Source: Shimia sp040370365
GTDB lineage: Bacteria; Pseudomonadota; Alphaproteobacteria; Rhodobacterales; Rhodobacteraceae
Assembly: GCF_040370365.1 (NCBI RefSeq)
Contig: NZ_BAABWQ010000002.1
Coordinates: 1,116,001-1,180,000, forward strand
Length of the DNA: 64,000 nucleotides
Direction: 5' to 3'
Positions 16,674 through 24,547 of this stretch are shown in pieces (the stretch's first letter is position 1; each line of letters starts with the position of its first letter). A program made the translations under genes and the position numbers. The notes beneath the pieces are model-generated. The model had not been told where the DNA came from. It was given only the letters and a program-made list of their open reading frames with translations, and did not search any database.

Positions 16674-17096
16674 TCAGTCCTCGCGCCCAATTTTGCCGCG
16701 CATGGCTTTGACTTCGCCGCGCACCTTTTTGGACTTTAAGCGACGCTGCTGACTGCCGTAGGTGGGTTTGGTTTTGATCCGACGTTTGGGCGCAACGAGC
16801 GCTTGTCGGATCAATAGAACCAGCCGCTCTCGCGCGAGATCTCGGTTGCGGGCCTGGCTGCGGGTTTCATCACACTGCAAAACCACCGCGCCGTCTTTGG
16901 TCCAACGTCGTCCTGCCAGACGTTTCAGACGCGCTTTCACAGCCGGGGAAAGTGCTGGGGACCGCGCGGCTTCAAACCGCAGTTCGACCGCGGAGGAAAC
17001 TTTGTTCACATTCTGCCCGCCGGGGCCACTTGCGCGCATGAATTGCTCGGTCAGTTCCCAGTCTTCAAGGGTGATGTCTTCGTTTACACGCAACAT
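16674..17096 (-). CDS. arfB: Ribosome-rescue peptidyl-tRNA hydrolase ArfB
   Basis: A 140-residue release-factor-like protein. The GGQ catalytic motif is at residues 26-28 (SGPGGQNVNK), and a long basic tail (KRRIKTKP through MRGK) is expected to fill the empty mRNA channel of stalled ribosomes. It releases peptides from non-stop complexes without needing a stop codon. It has no anticodon domain, as expected for ArfB/YaeJ. A GAGAG sequence precedes the ATG. Upstream on the same strand lies a repeat element and, beyond a terminator, the micro-ORF RNA unit at 17.3-17.45 kb. Confidence 0.93.
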   Translation of the reverse strand: MLRVNEDITLEDWELTEQFMRASGPGGQNVNKVSSAVELRFEAARSPALSPAVKARLKRLAGRRWTKDGAVVLQCDETRSQARNRDLARERLVLLIRQALVAPKRRIKTKPTYGSQQRRLKSKKVRGEVKAMRGKIGRED

Positions 17097-17180
17097 GTCG
17101 CTTCTCTCGCCATCCGGGGCGTTTTACGCTGTCAAACACGTCGCCTAAAAGGGGCGCTGGTGTCGATTTTGATAAGGTTT

Positions 17181-17234
17181 CACCGCAAAAACGCCACCTC
17201 CGCAATACAGCCGCGATACAGACGCAATACCGAC
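17181..17234 (-). repeat. 11-bp tandem-repeat element, copy 1
   Basis: Read on the minus strand, three 11-mers follow each other: GTCGGTATTGC (17234-17224), GTCTGTATCGC (17223-17213) and GGCTGTATTGC (17212-17202). They are followed by GGAGGTGGCGT (17201-17191) and a TTTTGCGG segment. A near-identical element occurs at 35130-35173. The period equals about one helical turn. It lies between the RNA-unit terminator and arfB, about 95 bp upstream of arfB. Confidence 0.75.
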
Positions 17235-17274
17235 GTGACATTTTGGTGTCTCTTTGCGCAGGAACGGCGCAACG

Positions 17275-17307
17275 AAAAGGGCTGTCTCACGCGGTGAAAC
17301 AGCCCTT
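17275..17307 (-). terminator. Intrinsic terminator of the micro-ORF RNA unit
   Basis: The minus-strand stem AAGGGCTGTTTCAC (17307-17294) pairs with GTGAGACAGCCCTT (17290-17277), giving 14 bp with one U-G wobble and a 3-nt loop. It is followed by TTTT. It is much stronger than needed for a chance hairpin and ends the minus-strand unit that begins near 17455. Confidence 0.85.
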
Positions 17308-17330
17308 CGAGATGATTGGAGGTGCGCCGG

Positions 17331-17384
17331 TTAGGTACACACCAACTCGGATTTGATGTCAGCCAAGGGCTGCCTCAGCTGCAC
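17331..17384 (-). CDS. Micro-ORF L2 (17 codons) overlapping L1
   Basis: A GTG-initiated frame encoding a 17-residue peptide ending in ADIKSELVCT. AGGAGG lies only 2 nt upstream of the GTG, closer than usual, so initiation here may depend on ribosomes arriving from L1. Its first codons overlap the L1 stop codon in the -1 frame. The peptide has no signal sequence and one Cys. It could equally be the trailing half of a frameshifted L1-L2 product. Confidence 0.3.
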   Translation of the reverse strand: MQLRQPLADIKSELVCT

Positions 17385-17431
17385 GTCCTCCTAGCTGTTC
17401 CGACCTCGTTCTCCATAGCTTCTCTAGACAA
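17375..17431 (-). CDS. Micro-ORF L1 (18 codons) with a perfect ribosome site
   Basis: A TTG-initiated frame encoding an 18-residue peptide beginning MSREAMENEV and ending in a Cys-Ser pair. AAAGGAGG lies 6 nt upstream of the TTG, the best Shine-Dalgarno sequence I see in the window. The same SD bases can pair with GCACCTCC about 110 nt downstream. The composition gives no obvious attenuation codon run. Whether the peptide or the act of translating it matters is unknown. Confidence 0.38.
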   Translation of the reverse strand: MSREAMENEVGTARRTCS

Positions 17432-17499
17432 TGGGCACCTCCTTTCAATTGTTTCGCGTACCTTCAGCCTGCCACAGACGAAAGATATGTCAAACAAAA

Positions 17500-18135
17500 T
17501 CATGTGGTGCGGGGGGCCAAAGACCCCACGATGATGCGGAATGGTACAAGAGCAAGCAATGCAAGCGCCAGTTTTACCATCCAGTCCGCCACACCAAGGC
17601 TTACCCACAAGGGTACAACCGGTCCTGCCCCCAAAAGAGGCAGCATTTCGCCAGCCCAGCTGACGTCATTGCCAGGTTCCACAAAGCTAAGTGCGCCACT
17701 GAAGGCAATGGTGAAGAAGATCGCGGTATCCACCGAAGAGCCGATCAACGTCGAAGCCAACGGCGCGCGCCACCAAGCGCCATCGCGCAGTCGGTCAAAG
17801 ATCGTCACATCAAGCAGTTGCGCAGTTAAGAAAGCCAGTCCAGAGCCGATTGCAATACGCAAAGTAACGGCAGGATAGGTGAAGCCATCGCCTTGCAGCA
17901 TGATCTTAGTACCGATGAAGGAACAGATCACACCAACGATGAAGCCAGCCAACACAACACGGCGTGCAGCAGCTACGCCATACACTCGATTCATTACGTC
18001 AGTGACAAGGAAGGCTAGCGGATAGGTGAAAGCACCCCATGTCAGCCAATTTCCAAACAGGAACTGAACAAGGATGTTTGAAGCTACCACAATGGCAGCC
18101 ATGGCAATAATGCCAGGAATATAGGTCGTTTTCAT
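17500..18135 (-). CDS. yhhQ: Queuosine-precursor transporter (VUT family)
   Basis: A 211-residue inner-membrane protein with about six membrane segments. It carries family landmarks: NILVQFLFG, a conserved TYPLAFLVTDVMNRVYG segment, and charged residues in a membrane helix near STLIGSSVDTAIFF. It imports a queuosine precursor (preQ0/preQ1) for tRNA modification. I looked for a preQ1 riboswitch in the leader (18136-18231) and saw no convincing one. Downstream on the same strand begins the micro-ORF RNA unit. No other queuosine gene is in the window. Confidence 0.85.
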   Translation of the reverse strand: MKTTYIPGIIAMAAIVVASNILVQFLFGNWLTWGAFTYPLAFLVTDVMNRVYGVAAARRVVLAGFIVGVICSFIGTKIMLQGDGFTYPAVTLRIAIGSGLAFLTAQLLDVTIFDRLRDGAWWRAPLASTLIGSSVDTAIFFTIAFSGALSFVEPGNDVSWAGEMLPLLGAGPVVPLWVSLGVADWMVKLALALLALVPFRIIVGSLAPRTT

Positions 18136-18231
18136 TTGTTTGAGCCCGTTTTAACAAGGTAGCGGCGACTTGGCCCCGCGCGACTCACGGGACGGAAGGC
18201 GTCTACAAGTGGTTGCGCGTTAAGGCAAGGC

Positions 18232-19137
18232 TTATTGATTCAGCACATATTCAACAATTTCGGTACGTTGTATCAAACGGAAATTGTCGTCAGAAATCAT
18301 GGTTAGTCGAATGCGCCCGTTTGGGTCTCTCCAGACCGACAGGCCTTCAAGGTTATCGTGCACTGCTATCGCCTTTTGGAACAACAGTTTTTCGTCGGAT
18401 ACGCCGTTATCGGTGAGGACAAAACTGCGCGCCCGGGTACGAAACCCAAAGCCATTAAAGCCACGTTCCAGCACATAAAGGCGCCCATCGGGACCAAAGT
18501 CGGCACCAACTGGCTGAAACTGTTTATCGCGTTTCAGGTTAAATGCCTTGCGCCACGTACTCCCCTCCAAAACAAATACTTGGATGACATTTTCGCGGCT
18601 GATGGCCTTCTCTGGCAAAGCATATATGGTTCCAGCATCGGTTGAGGCCAACGCTTCAAATCCTGCGTTGAGTGCCATCTGGTCGAAATCTCGGTGCCAT
18701 GGCATCGGAGAGGGTGTGCTTCCTGGCTTGGCAAATCTCTCAAGCCTATGGTCGCCTTCAAACACGACAGCAATCGACCCGTCTGGCAAAAGAGTGATGC
18801 CTTCGGTGTCTCTAAGGCCTGCGCGTTTGGCGAAACGGCCATCAGACAGCAAAACGCGCGCGTGGCGGATTTGCTCGACATTTGTAATCACGCCATTTTC
18901 TCTCACAAGCTCTGCTTGCACAAACTGGCCGCGGTCAGAGACACTTAGTAAACTGTGTCCGTCTCTGCTGATCTCCAATCCAGAAAACCCACCAAACCAC
19001 CCCTCTGCTATCTGCCATCGGTATGTCGCCAGATGTTGCGCAGCATATCTGTCGGTCTTTGCGGTATTTGCCCAAAGAGTATGAATACCTAACAAGGTAG
19101 CGCAGGCAATCAGGGGGATTGTAAAACGGCGACGCAT
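18232..19137 (-). CDS. Exported phytase-like / esterase-like beta-propeller protein
   Basis: A 301-residue protein with a signal peptide (about residues 1-23) and motifs of the esterase-like-activity-of-phytase family: FSGLEISRDG, SVSDRGQF, DTEGITLLPDGS, NAGFEALA and NLEGLSVWRD. These look like the acidic, glycine-rich blades of a beta-propeller. It probably acts in the periplasm; the substrate is unknown. Its start overlaps the end of mepA by 28 bp, so the MFS-mepA-phytase-like genes form one minus-strand operon. Confidence 0.78.
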   Translation of the reverse strand: MRRRFTIPLIACATLLGIHTLWANTAKTDRYAAQHLATYRWQIAEGWFGGFSGLEISRDGHSLLSVSDRGQFVQAELVRENGVITNVEQIRHARVLLSDGRFAKRAGLRDTEGITLLPDGSIAVVFEGDHRLERFAKPGSTPSPMPWHRDFDQMALNAGFEALASTDAGTIYALPEKAISRENVIQVFVLEGSTWRKAFNLKRDKQFQPVGADFGPDGRLYVLERGFNGFGFRTRARSFVLTDNGVSDEKLLFQKAIAVHDNLEGLSVWRDPNGRIRLTMISDDNFRLIQRTEIVEYVLNQ

Positions 19138-20027
19138 TGGCGTGGTAGATCCGTCATTTGGAGGTCTCGGCGGGGTTTAGGTGGCGGCGCGTTTGGGTCA
19201 GGTGGTGGCGGAAACAGGATATCTTGAACCCATTTTTCTGCGTCTTTGCAGCCGTCTCCTGCTGGTGGCGGGGCTTGATCTACACAGTCTTGCGCGCCTT
19301 CAGGACAGTTCAGGCGAACGTGGAAGTGATAGTGGTGGCCCCACCAAGGCCGTATCTTGTTTAACCAAGCGCGGTTCCCTGTTTCGTCGTTGCACATTTG
19401 CACCTTTGCACCTGGGAACACAAAAATGCGGGCCACTCGCGGATCGCTTGCCGCGGCTTTTAAAATGTTGTGGTGCTGTTTTGTCCAACTCGAATTGACG
19501 TAGGCGCCGTTGTTACGGCGCATAGAAATTGATGAAATGTTTTCACGTTGTGACGTGCTTAGTCCAAGATTGTCTGCAGGACGCATCCATATATCGACAT
19601 CTAGACCTAACTGGTGGCTGCGATGGCCAGACAGCATCGGGCCGCCTCGGGGTTGGCTGATGTCTCCGATGTAGAGCCCACTCCAGCCTGGTTGCTGCGC
19701 GGCTTTGCGAGACAGGTCTTGGATGTAGTCAACAGTGGTCGGGTGTCCCCAATTTCTATTGCGTGAGAGGCGCATCGCCTGCCATGTAGGGCCGCTTTCC
19801 GCCAACATCTCTCCACCTGCAAGGCAGCCTTTTGCATAGCCACCGTGAGAGGCGCTTGTTTGCAGAGAGGCTGCTGGCTTGGAGCCAAACAACTGCTTTG
19901 CTTTGACGCCCTGCATTGTGGCTGGGACTTCTTGTTGAGTGGATAAAGCAACAGTTTTCTGAGGTGCGTCTGTTTGACATGACGCAAGCCCAATCATTGC
20001 AAACAAGACTAAGAAGCGCTGCCCCAT
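19110..20027 (-). CDS. mepA: Penicillin-insensitive murein endopeptidase, lipoprotein form
   Basis: A 305-residue LAS-family zinc endopeptidase that cuts peptide cross-links in peptidoglycan. Metal and catalytic motifs are SGHRSHQLGLDVDIW and WGHHYHFHVRL, the latter with the C-terminal zinc His residues. The N-terminus has a lipobox LASC with C17 as the lipidation site, whereas E. coli MepA is soluble. A proline-rich stretch lies near residue 270. A GGAG ribosome site precedes the ATG. It overlaps the MFS gene upstream by 19 bp and the phytase-like gene downstream by 28 bp. Confidence 0.93.
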   Translation of the reverse strand: MGQRFLVLFAMIGLASCQTDAPQKTVALSTQQEVPATMQGVKAKQLFGSKPAASLQTSASHGGYAKGCLAGGEMLAESGPTWQAMRLSRNRNWGHPTTVDYIQDLSRKAAQQPGWSGLYIGDISQPRGGPMLSGHRSHQLGLDVDIWMRPADNLGLSTSQRENISSISMRRNNGAYVNSSWTKQHHNILKAAASDPRVARIFVFPGAKVQMCNDETGNRAWLNKIRPWWGHHYHFHVRLNCPEGAQDCVDQAPPPAGDGCKDAEKWVQDILFPPPPDPNAPPPKPRRDLQMTDLPRQCVAVLQSP

Positions 20028-21394
20028 GTTTCGCGATCTCCCTTTGGGTTGACCCAGCGTAGCAGGATCAGCCCCAATAGGAAAAGAGCGATAACAGGAG
20101 AAACGCCCAATCGCGCCGATCCGGTGGTTGTGGTGGCAATTCCGATAAGAATTGGAGCGATGAACGCTGTGGCGCGACCGGACAACCCATAAAGTCCAAA
20201 GCTTTCGGTCGGGACTTCCGGATCAGTGTGACGCACCATTAGAGATCTGCTCGCCGCTTGCAGTACCCCGCCCATGCCTCCAATGAATACCCCAGCTATC
20301 AGCATGACTATGTCGGGCAGCTTACTTCCTTGTGGCAATGCTACGCCAAACAAGGCGTCTCGGGACATGTTGACCAGAACCAAACACAACAAAATCAACA
20401 TCCAAATTGCGAATATTACGACCGGTTTTGGTCCAATGCGGCTGTCAATTTTGCCGCCAATCCAACAACAGAATGTGGCTGAAGCCGCGCCAATGATGCC
20501 AAAAAGCCCAACTTGGGGAACGGTCCAATCAAGTACGCTAAAGGCATATATTCCGCCAAATGCGTAGATGCCGTTGAGTGCATCCCGATACAACATTGAC
20601 CCAATCAGAAGATTGAGCAGGCTGCGCCTGTGTGACAGGTTTCCGATAGATTTCTTGAGTGTGTCAAGCGCGTCGCGCACGGTCCCGCGCGCCTTCGCGA
20701 CCAAAGGTTCGTGTACCCACCTAAAGTAAGGGATCATAAAAATGGCAAACCATATGGCCGTAAAGGGTCCTACAGCGCGCGTGCCTTCTCGAGCTTCTGG
20801 GTCAAGCAGGCCGAATCCAGGAGACAGCCCTGCAACCGTGCGGCCATCTCCTTGTTCTGCAAAGAAAACCAATACGAGGATCAGTGCCAAAAGACCGCCA
20901 AAGTAGCCGAAAGCAAATCCAGAGCCAGAAATTTGCCCGATCTCTTCTTCTGTTCCCAAATCTGGCAGTTGGGAGTTGGTGAAAATCAGAGCATATTCCG
21001 CGCCGATAAACCCAATCGAGAAGAACAAAAGTGTCAAATACAGATTTGATCCATCTGGAGCTGCGAACCAAAGCGCACCTGAACCGATCAGATAGAGAAC
21101 AGAGAAACCTAGAATCCACGGCCGTTTGCGCCCGCGGGTGTCGGCCAAGGCACCTAGAAACGGCGCACCGATACCTATCACAAGCCCGGCCAAACCCATA
21201 TTCCAGGCCCATAACGCCTGCGCACTGGCCTTGGCGGCTTCTTGCGTTTGACCTGACGCTAGAAAGTGCTCCCCGGCGATCGCCGCAAAAAACGGGCCGA
21301 AGATAAATGTGACAAGCAGCGTATGATAAGGCTGGCTCGCCCAGTCAAAGAAGAACCAACCCCAAATACGCTTGCGCGTAGAAATTTCTGACAT
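20009..21394 (-). CDS. MFS transporter of the UMF1 / Atg22-like family
   Basis: About 461 residues with 12 expected membrane segments. The N-terminal signature RIWGWFFFDWASQPYHTLL is characteristic of the UMF1 family, and ADTRGRKRPWILG is the classic MFS loop. I choose the ATG at 21394 (MSEIS), with GGGGG 6 nt upstream; the longer frame from 21538 overlaps the thioesterase and is unlikely. Bacterial members have no settled substrate. It is first in a three-gene operon with mepA and a phytase-like protein, which may hint at uptake of cell-wall or phosphate-ester fragments. Confidence 0.85.
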   Translation of the reverse strand: MSEISTRKRIWGWFFFDWASQPYHTLLVTFIFGPFFAAIAGEHFLASGQTQEAAKASAQALWAWNMGLAGLVIGIGAPFLGALADTRGRKRPWILGFSVLYLIGSGALWFAAPDGSNLYLTLLFFSIGFIGAEYALIFTNSQLPDLGTEEEIGQISGSGFAFGYFGGLLALILVLVFFAEQGDGRTVAGLSPGFGLLDPEAREGTRAVGPFTAIWFAIFMIPYFRWVHEPLVAKARGTVRDALDTLKKSIGNLSHRRSLLNLLIGSMLYRDALNGIYAFGGIYAFSVLDWTVPQVGLFGIIGAASATFCCWIGGKIDSRIGPKPVVIFAIWMLILLCLVLVNMSRDALFGVALPQGSKLPDIVMLIAGVFIGGMGGVLQAASRSLMVRHTDPEVPTESFGLYGLSGRATAFIAPILIGIATTTTGSARLGVSPVIALFLLGLILLRWVNPKGDRETWGSAS

Positions 21395-21449
21395 CCGCAT
21401 CCCCCCGGACTTTCCAAACAGATAGACGGGAAGTTGCAAACTTAGCAAG

Positions 21450-21986
21450 CTATTCCTGCATTGGTGGCCAAGGCCTTTCGGTCTCAGCTTCAATCCACGC
21501 ATTGACCCATTCAGGCGCTTGTGGAGAGGGTATTTCAAGATCCATTGCTTTCATGACGCGCGCTGGTGAAACGATGCCATTTTTGTCAGTGATAGCAGAG
21601 CGGTATAGTGCATGGTTGGCGCATTCGCCGTTGAGTTTCCACATCGATTGTTCAAGGTAAACGAACTTGTCGTCCCAGAAAACGGCTCTGCTGCGCATCT
21701 CGATTTTTTCGAAGGTGCGGATGCGACGGCGATAGCGCACGGAAGCCCCCGCCATGGTTAAGCTCCACTTTTCTTTGCGCAACACACTAACGAGACCGAT
21801 CCGGTTGGCTAGAGGTATGCGGCCCAGATCAAAGAGTGTGAGTGTGCGCCCGTTGTTGAGTTCCATCCAAAGGTCAATATCAGAGGGCCAGCATCGGTGC
21901 TCCGAAATGTGTGTGCCAGTAACTGGTAAAGATGGCGCGTTCCGGTATTTGATCATCTCTTTGATCATACGCATGACTGGATACAT
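21450..21986 (-). CDS. Hotdog-fold acyl-CoA thioesterase-like protein (THEM6-like)
   Basis: A 178-residue hotdog protein. The pattern WPSDIDLWMELNNGRTLTLFDLGR matches the acidic-residue helix region of the 4-hydroxybenzoyl-CoA thioesterase-like group, and GASVRYRRRI with FEKIEMRSR follows in the beta-sheet. AAAGGAGACCACC precedes the ATG, so this start is secure. It is divergent from the YggT gene and upstream of the MFS-mepA operon on the same strand with a 55-bp gap. The substrate is unknown. Confidence 0.78.
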   Translation of the reverse strand: MYPVMRMIKEMIKYRNAPSLPVTGTHISEHRCWPSDIDLWMELNNGRTLTLFDLGRIPLANRIGLVSVLRKEKWSLTMAGASVRYRRRIRTFEKIEMRSRAVFWDDKFVYLEQSMWKLNGECANHALYRSAITDKNGIVSPARVMKAMDLEIPSPQAPEWVNAWIEAETERPWPPMQE

Positions 21987-22112
21987 GGTGGTCTCCTTTG
22001 AGGGCCCTTCAACGATGCGCGAAAGGGTTCGTCAACCGTGTTTCCTGCGTCAGGCTTGTGCTTTTTGCTTGTGGTGCTTAACTGTGAGCCAATCGCATCA
22101 AAGGAGCCTCTC

Positions 22113-22397
22113 ATGATGGCAATTTACGGCCCGCTAAAGTTGATCTTGGACATCGCCTTCTTTTTCATGCTGGCGCATATCATCATGAGCTGGCTGATCA
22201 ATTTTCAGGTTCTGAATCTGCGGCAGCCCATTGTTGCGCAAATCTGGGCGGGTCTGAATCGCTTACTTGAACCGGTTTACGAACCTGTGCGCCGAGTGTT
22301 GCCTGACACGCGCCCGCTGGATCTCGCGCCGCTCGTGGTGTTCGTGATCATCATTTCTTTACGTGACTATATTTTGCCAGCCATCCTCTTGGGCTAA
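22113..22397 (+). CDS. YggT-family membrane protein
   Basis: A 94-residue protein with two YggT-type membrane segments and the family pattern around NRLLEPVYEPVRRVLP followed by PLVVFVIIISLRDYIL. The AAAGGAG ribosome site fixes the start at 22113 and excludes the longer frame. YggT proteins are linked to osmotic stress and cell-envelope processes, but the biochemical role is not settled. It lies 81 bp upstream of recQ. Confidence 0.88.
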   Translation: MMAIYGPLKLILDIAFFFMLAHIIMSWLINFQVLNLRQPIVAQIWAGLNRLLEPVYEPVRRVLPDTRPLDLAPLVVFVIIISLRDYILPAILLG

Positions 22398-22478
22398 ATT
22401 GAACCTTCTGGGTTGAGGCTGCAGGTTGCCTGTGGGACATTGGCGCGGAGCAGACCAATCCAACACGCAAGGTGAGAA

Positions 22479-24518
22479 ATGCAGGTCGCGAGCACCGTTC
22501 TGAGTGACGTTTTTGGCTTTGATGCGTTTCGACCGGGGCAAGAAGAAATTGTCAGCGCGGTCGCTGACGGAGAAAACGTACTGGCCATCATGCCAACGGG
22601 TGGTGGCAAATCTCTGTGTTTTCAGTTGCCTGCTTTGTTGCGCGAGGGGGTGACGGTTGTCATCTCCCCTCTGATTGCTTTGATGCGCGATCAGGTGCGT
22701 GCATTGCGCGAAGCTGGTGTAGAGGCGGGTGCGCTGACTTCCGGAAACACCGAAGAAGAGACTGCTCAAGTTTGGGAAGCGTTAGATTCAGGCCGCTTAA
22801 AGCTCCTCTACATTGCCCCTGAACGGCTGGCGTCTGGCGCCGCGATTGGCATTTTGCGACAAATCAATGTTGGCCTCATAGCTGTCGATGAGGCGCACTG
22901 CGTCAGCCAATGGGGGCATGATTTCCGACCAGACTATTTGCGTATTGGAGAGCTTCAGAACGCATTAAACGTTCCGATTGCGGCTTTTACTGCGACAGCG
23001 GATGCAGAAACCAGAGACGAAATTGTAGAACGATTGTTTGGCGGCCACGCGCCCAAAGTGTTTTTGCATGGGTTTGATCGACCAAATTTACATTTGGCAT
23101 TTGCGGCAAAGGACAATCCAAGACGCCAAATTTTGCAGTTTGCCGCCGCGCGCAAAGGGCAGTCTGGAATTGTCTATTGCGGCACTCGCGCCAAAACGGA
23201 AACACTGGCCAAGGCGCTGCGCGAAGAGGGACATCAAGCGCTGCACTATCACGGTGGCATGGACTCTCAGGAACGACGCAACACCGAAGCAAGCTTTCAA
23301 CGTGAAGACGGACTTATTGTGGTCGCGACTGTTGCGTTTGGTATGGGCGTAGATAAGCCGGATATCCGCTGGGTGGCCCATGCGGATTTACCCAAATCCA
23401 TCGAAGCCTACTATCAAGAAATTGGTCGTGCCGGACGTGACGGTGCGCCTGCTGAAACGCTGACTTTGTTTGGTCCGGATGACATACGTCTGCGGAGATC
23501 GCAAATTGATGAAGGGTTGGCGCCGCCTGACCGCCGTGCGGCTGATCATGCGCGTTTGAATGCTCTGTTGGGGTTGGCAGAGGCGTTGAAATGTCGCCGC
23601 GCTCAGTTGCTGAAATACTTCGGTGAAGAGGATGTCACGTGCGGTAGATGTGATCTGTGCGACAATCCACCAGACGTGTTTGACGGCACGGTTGCAGTCC
23701 GAAAAGCGCTGTCCGCTATTTTGCGCACCGGTGAGTGGTTTGGGACTGGGCATTTGATTGATATCTTGTTGGGTCAGGAGACCGACAAAGTGCGCGAGCG
23801 CGGCCATGATGCGCTGCCCACCTTTGGTGTGGGTGGTGAGTATGACAAACGCGAGTGGCAGGCTGTGTTTCGACAAATGATGGGCCACGATTTGGTGCGT
23901 CCAAATCCAGAACGCCACGGGGCTCTGAGTATGACGGACCGAGCGCGCCCTGTATTGCGTGATGAAGAAACGGTTCAATTGCGACGTGACACCATTCGTA
24001 CCACATCCCGTCGTCCAGCTGCCAAGACGTTGGTCAGCGAAGAGAACACCCCTTTGATGTCTGCTTTGAAAGCCAAGCGGCGCAGCTTGGCCGAAACGGC
24101 GAAAGTACCAGCATACGTGATTTTTCCTGATCGTACCTTGGCGGAAATGGCGGAGAACCGTCCTGCCAATTTGGACGAAATGGCGCGTATCAACGGCGTC
24201 GGAGCCAAGAAACTGGCCAATTATGGCGATGCATTTTTGGAAGTGATCAACGGGGAAGCAGAGCAATTGCACCCAAGCCGTCGCAAGATTGCGGGTCGAC
24301 AAGATGCTGGCTTGTACGATCTTCTTTTGGAGGCACAGTCTGAACTGATGCGCGGGCCGGACGGCATTGGTAAGCCCATGAGTTGCTCTGCAGCGCTTTT
24401 GGCAAAAGTGGCCAGTCAAAAACCGCGTACGGAACAAGACATGGTGCGGCTATTGGGAGAACGCCGGGCCGACCGATTTGGCGCGGCTTTTCTGGACGTT
24501 CTGCAGCAGTCCGAGTAG
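22479..24518 (+). CDS. recQ: ATP-dependent DNA helicase RecQ
   Basis: A 679-residue 3'-5' helicase acting in recombination and stalled-fork repair. Walker A PTGGGKS is at 39-45 and DEAH at 137-140, followed by the aromatic-rich loop CVSQWGHDFRPDY. The second RecA lobe ends in IGRAGRDG. The zinc-binding region has CRRAQLLKYFGE and CGRCDLC. A winged-helix domain and an HRDC domain (near NGVGAKKLANYG) follow. About 90 further residues after HRDC form an extra helical tail. An AGGTGAG ribosome site precedes the ATG. Confidence 0.96.
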   Translation: MQVASTVLSDVFGFDAFRPGQEEIVSAVADGENVLAIMPTGGGKSLCFQLPALLREGVTVVISPLIALMRDQVRALREAGVEAGALTSGNTEEETAQVWEALDSGRLKLLYIAPERLASGAAIGILRQINVGLIAVDEAHCVSQWGHDFRPDYLRIGELQNALNVPIAAFTATADAETRDEIVERLFGGHAPKVFLHGFDRPNLHLAFAAKDNPRRQILQFAAARKGQSGIVYCGTRAKTETLAKALREEGHQALHYHGGMDSQERRNTEASFQREDGLIVVATVAFGMGVDKPDIRWVAHADLPKSIEAYYQEIGRAGRDGAPAETLTLFGPDDIRLRRSQIDEGLAPPDRRAADHARLNALLGLAEALKCRRAQLLKYFGEEDVTCGRCDLCDNPPDVFDGTVAVRKALSAILRTGEWFGTGHLIDILLGQETDKVRERGHDALPTFGVGGEYDKREWQAVFRQMMGHDLVRPNPERHGALSMTDRARPVLRDEETVQLRRDTIRTTSRRPAAKTLVSEENTPLMSALKAKRRSLAETAKVPAYVIFPDRTLAEMAENRPANLDEMARINGVGAKKLANYGDAFLEVINGEAEQLHPSRRKIAGRQDAGLYDLLLEAQSELMRGPDGIGKPMSCSAALLAKVASQKPRTEQDMVRLLGERRADRFGAAFLDVLQQSE

Positions 24519-24547
24519 ACCGGGATTTAACCAAAGGGAGCGCATAG

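Larger units (their letters stand above)
17275..17455 (-). ncRNA. Candidate structured short transcript with two overlapping micro-ORFs
   Basis: This minus-strand segment lies between the queuosine-precursor transporter and arfB. A TTGACA hexamer at 17493-17488 could be its -35 element, with no clear -10. The segment has AAAGGAGG (17445-17438), a micro-ORF of 18 codons, a second overlapping micro-ORF of 17 codons behind AGGAGG, and then GCACCTCC (17325-17318). That last element is complementary to the first Shine-Dalgarno sequence (GGAGGTGC, 17442-17435). A strong terminator follows. Closing an RNA of about 170 nt with an SD/anti-SD stem looks designed. I do not recognise it as a named RNA family. 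Confidence 0.5.

Noticed and set aside
18136..18231. Possible preQ1 riboswitch upstream of the queuosine-precursor transporter
   Set aside because: I saw no short hairpin with the A-rich pseudoknot tail or the conserved loop of a preQ1 aptamer.
23388..24437. 349-codon minus-strand open frame
   Set aside because: Antisense to recQ; no ribosome site and no recognisable motif.
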